From Chryseobacterium herbae (GTDB lineage Bacteria > Bacteroidota > Bacteroidia > Flavobacteriales > Weeksellaceae): a DNA stretch of 64,000 nt. The notes beneath the pieces are model-generated. The model was not told the origin of the DNA, did not search any database, and was given only the letters and a program-made list of their open reading frames with translations. Where the stretch lies: NCBI RefSeq assembly GCF_025154075.1, contig NZ_JAOAMU010000003.1, positions 1 to 64,000 of the forward strand, given 5' to 3'. Position 1 is the stretch's first letter. The number at the start of each line of letters is the position of its first letter. This document shows positions 62,834 through 64,000 of the stretch, one piece after another. The position numbers and the translations under genes were made by a program.

Positions 62834-63220
62834 ATGTCTATAGTTCACAAAATCGGAAGAAGAAAAACTTCTGTAGCTAGAGTTTATGTAAAACCAGGTT
62901 CTGGTGTGATTACAGTAAACGGTAAAGATGCTGCAACTTATTTCTCTACAGACGTGATGGTTTATAAATTAAACCAACCGTTCATCCTTTCTGAGACTGT
63001 TGGTCAGTATGACGTTACCGTAAATGTTTTCGGTGGTGGTAATACAGGTCAGGCAGAGGCTATCAGATTAGGTATTTCAAGAGCTTTATGCGAGATCAAC
63101 GCTGAGTTCAGATTAGCATTGAAGCCTGCTGGTTTACTTACAAGAGACGCAAGAATGGTGGAAAGAAAGAAGCCAGGTCAGAAAAAAGCAAGAAAGAGAT
63201 TCCAATTCTCAAAACGTTAA
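62834..63220 (+). CDS. rpsI: 30S ribosomal protein S9
   Basis: 128 aa. [17 protein letters not shown] at the start and the end [29 protein letters not shown] (quoted by its parts) are the hallmarks of S9; the basic tail reaches the ribosomal P site. It follows rplM by 6 bases. The normal L13-S9 order is intact; rpsB comes after a repeat element. Confidence 0.97.
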   Translation: MSIVHKIGRRKTSVARVYVKPGSGVITVNGKDAATYFSTDVMVYKLNQPFILSETVGQYDVTVNVFGGGNTGQAEAIRLGISRALCEINAEFRLALKPAGLLTRDARMVERKKPGQKKARKRFQFSKR

Positions 63221-63231
63221 GATTTCTTGTG

Positions 63232-63339
63232 GGCGAATGGCTTATGGCTGTTGGCTACAGAAATGTATTAAATTTTTTTTAAACTTAATCTCGGCGAAAA
63301 GCCAATTGCCACAAGCAAACAGCAAACCGCCAATTGCCC
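63232..63339. repeat. Heptamer-phased inverted repeat (GGCTTAT/GCCAATT family)
   Basis: The left array (63232-63258) reads GGCGAAT, GGCTTAT, GGCTGTT, GGCTAC. The right array (63301-63339) reads GCCAATT, GCCACAA, GCAAACA, GCAAACC, GCCAATT, GCCC, which on the minus strand is the same GGC-led family. The spacer is about 42 AT-rich bases. It sits between rpsI and rpsB, where a terminator would otherwise be expected; none is seen. It may stop or process the rplM-rpsI transcript, or protect its end. Confidence 0.9.
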
Positions 63340-63427
63340 GTTACGTTTAGCATCCAAACACTTCTCCCATCTAAAGAAGTTGTTGATTGTTTAAGAAACG
63401 GAAAGTAAACTAACAAAAACAGAAAAC

Positions 63428-64000
63428 ATGGCAAAAGCAAATGTAAAAGACCTTTTAGAGGCTGGCGTACACTTCGGTCACATGACCAGAAAGTGGAATC
63501 CAAATATGGCTCCATACATTTTTATGGAGAAAAACGGTATTCACATTGTAGACTTACATAAAACAGCAGTTAAATTAGATGAAGCTTGTAGTGCTTTAGA
63601 AAAATTAACTTCTGCAGGTAAAAAAGTTCTTTTCGTAGCTACTAAAAAGCAAGCGAAAGAGGTAGTTGCAAAACATGCTGCTGAACTTAATATGCCTTAT
63701 ATTACAGAAAGATGGCCTGGAGGTATGTTAACGAACTTCGTTACAATCAGAAAGGCTGTAAAGAAAATGAACCATATCGACAAAATGAAAAAAGACGGTA
63801 CGTTCGAAACTTTATCTAAAAAAGAAAGATTACAGGTAGACAGACAAAGAGCTAACTTAGAGAAAAACTTAGGTTCTATCTCTGACATGGTTCGTCTTCC
63901 TTCTGCAATCTTCGTTGTAGATATTATGAGAGAACACATCGCTGTAACTGAAGCTAAGAAATTAGGTATTCCAGTTTTCGGTATTGTTGATACAAACTCT
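63428..64000 (+). CDS. rpsB: 30S ribosomal protein S2 (truncated by window end)
   Basis: 191 codons are seen and the frame is open to the last base, so the stop lies outside. It begins MAKANVKDLLEAGVHFGHMT and carries the S2 motifs RKWNPNMAPYIF, GIHIVDLHKT, FVATKKQAKE and ERWPGGMLTNF, with LPSAIFVVDIMREH near the end. S2 bridges head and body of the 30S subunit. It follows the heptamer element and a leader of about 88 bases; I saw no consensus promoter box there, only a weak TACGTTTA at 63341-63348. In other Bacteroidota tsf follows; it is outside the window. Confidence 0.97.
   Translation, partial: MAKANVKDLLEAGVHFGHMTRKWNPNMAPYIFMEKNGIHIVDLHKTAVKLDEACSALEKLTSAGKKVLFVATKKQAKEVVAKHAAELNMPYITERWPGGMLTNFVTIRKAVKKMNHIDKMKKDGTFETLSKKERLQVDRQRANLEKNLGSISDMVRLPSAIFVVDIMREHIAVTEAKKLGIPVFGIVDTNS

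Noticed and set aside
1..64000. tRNA, tmRNA, riboswitch or insertion sequence
   Set aside because: I saw no cloverleaf-like sequence with CCA end, no recognisable riboswitch core upstream of icmF or the other metabolic genes, and no transposase frame. A covariance-model search would be needed to exclude small RNAs.

Overview
The window looks like chromosomal DNA of a Flavobacteriia/Weeksellaceae bacterium, most like Chryseobacterium. The evidence is low GC, a SusC/SusD pair, several type IX secretion (T9SS) type A C-terminal tails (PNP...KLIIK-like ends), DUF4252, DUF4407 and DUF3667 proteins, type B L31, a fused isobutyryl-CoA mutase, and promoters of the Bacteroidota form TTTG/C-N19-TAnnTTTG. 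Genus is an inference from family content; no database was searched.

Layout. 1-230: the 3' end of a 5S rRNA, its terminator and a perfect heptamer tandem repeat. 232-5558 (minus): a five-gene operon with two related small secreted proteins, one unrelated secreted protein, a two-domain periplasmic chaperone-like protein and a 918-aa usher-like outer-membrane protein. I read it as a possible undescribed chaperone-usher-like surface assembly system. 5782-12907 (minus): SusC, SusD and a phosphocholine-type phospholipase C. 13662-16174: Omp85-family protein and an SDR. 16562-18394: PI-PLC-like/alkaline phosphatase fusion. 18493-22772 (minus): two small secreted proteins, AroA, a MazG-like protein and a beta-helix lipoprotein. 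22953-24698: L31 and a GlmU-like protein. 25160-28177: ECF sigma, anti-sigma-like protein and DUF4252/DUF2807 surface proteins. 28415: GuaB. 30235-33754: M43 protease with T9SS tail, KTSC protein, T9SS protein and tail-collar protein. 33888-36835 (minus): DUF4407 membrane protein plus a Clp-like ATPase fused to an FtsH-type (M41) peptidase.

37268-47243 is an AT-rich accessory block: TPR protein, lamin-tail-domain T9SS protein, a 2261-aa SpvB/RHS toxin with a C-terminal HEITH zincin-like tip, and a lipoprotein that is probably its immunity protein. Housekeeping and miscellaneous genes follow: RuvC, M64 peptidase, 2'-5' RNA ligase-like, PadR plus two membrane paralogues, serine hydrolase, PLP decarboxylase, Dph6-like ligase, IcmF, DUF3667, and the ribosomal genes rplM, rpsI and rpsB (truncated by the window end).

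Intergenic regions hold a recurring structure: short arrays of degenerate 7-bp units, usually followed by an inverted array of the same family. Each site has its own heptamer. I count at least five clear cases and two weaker ones.
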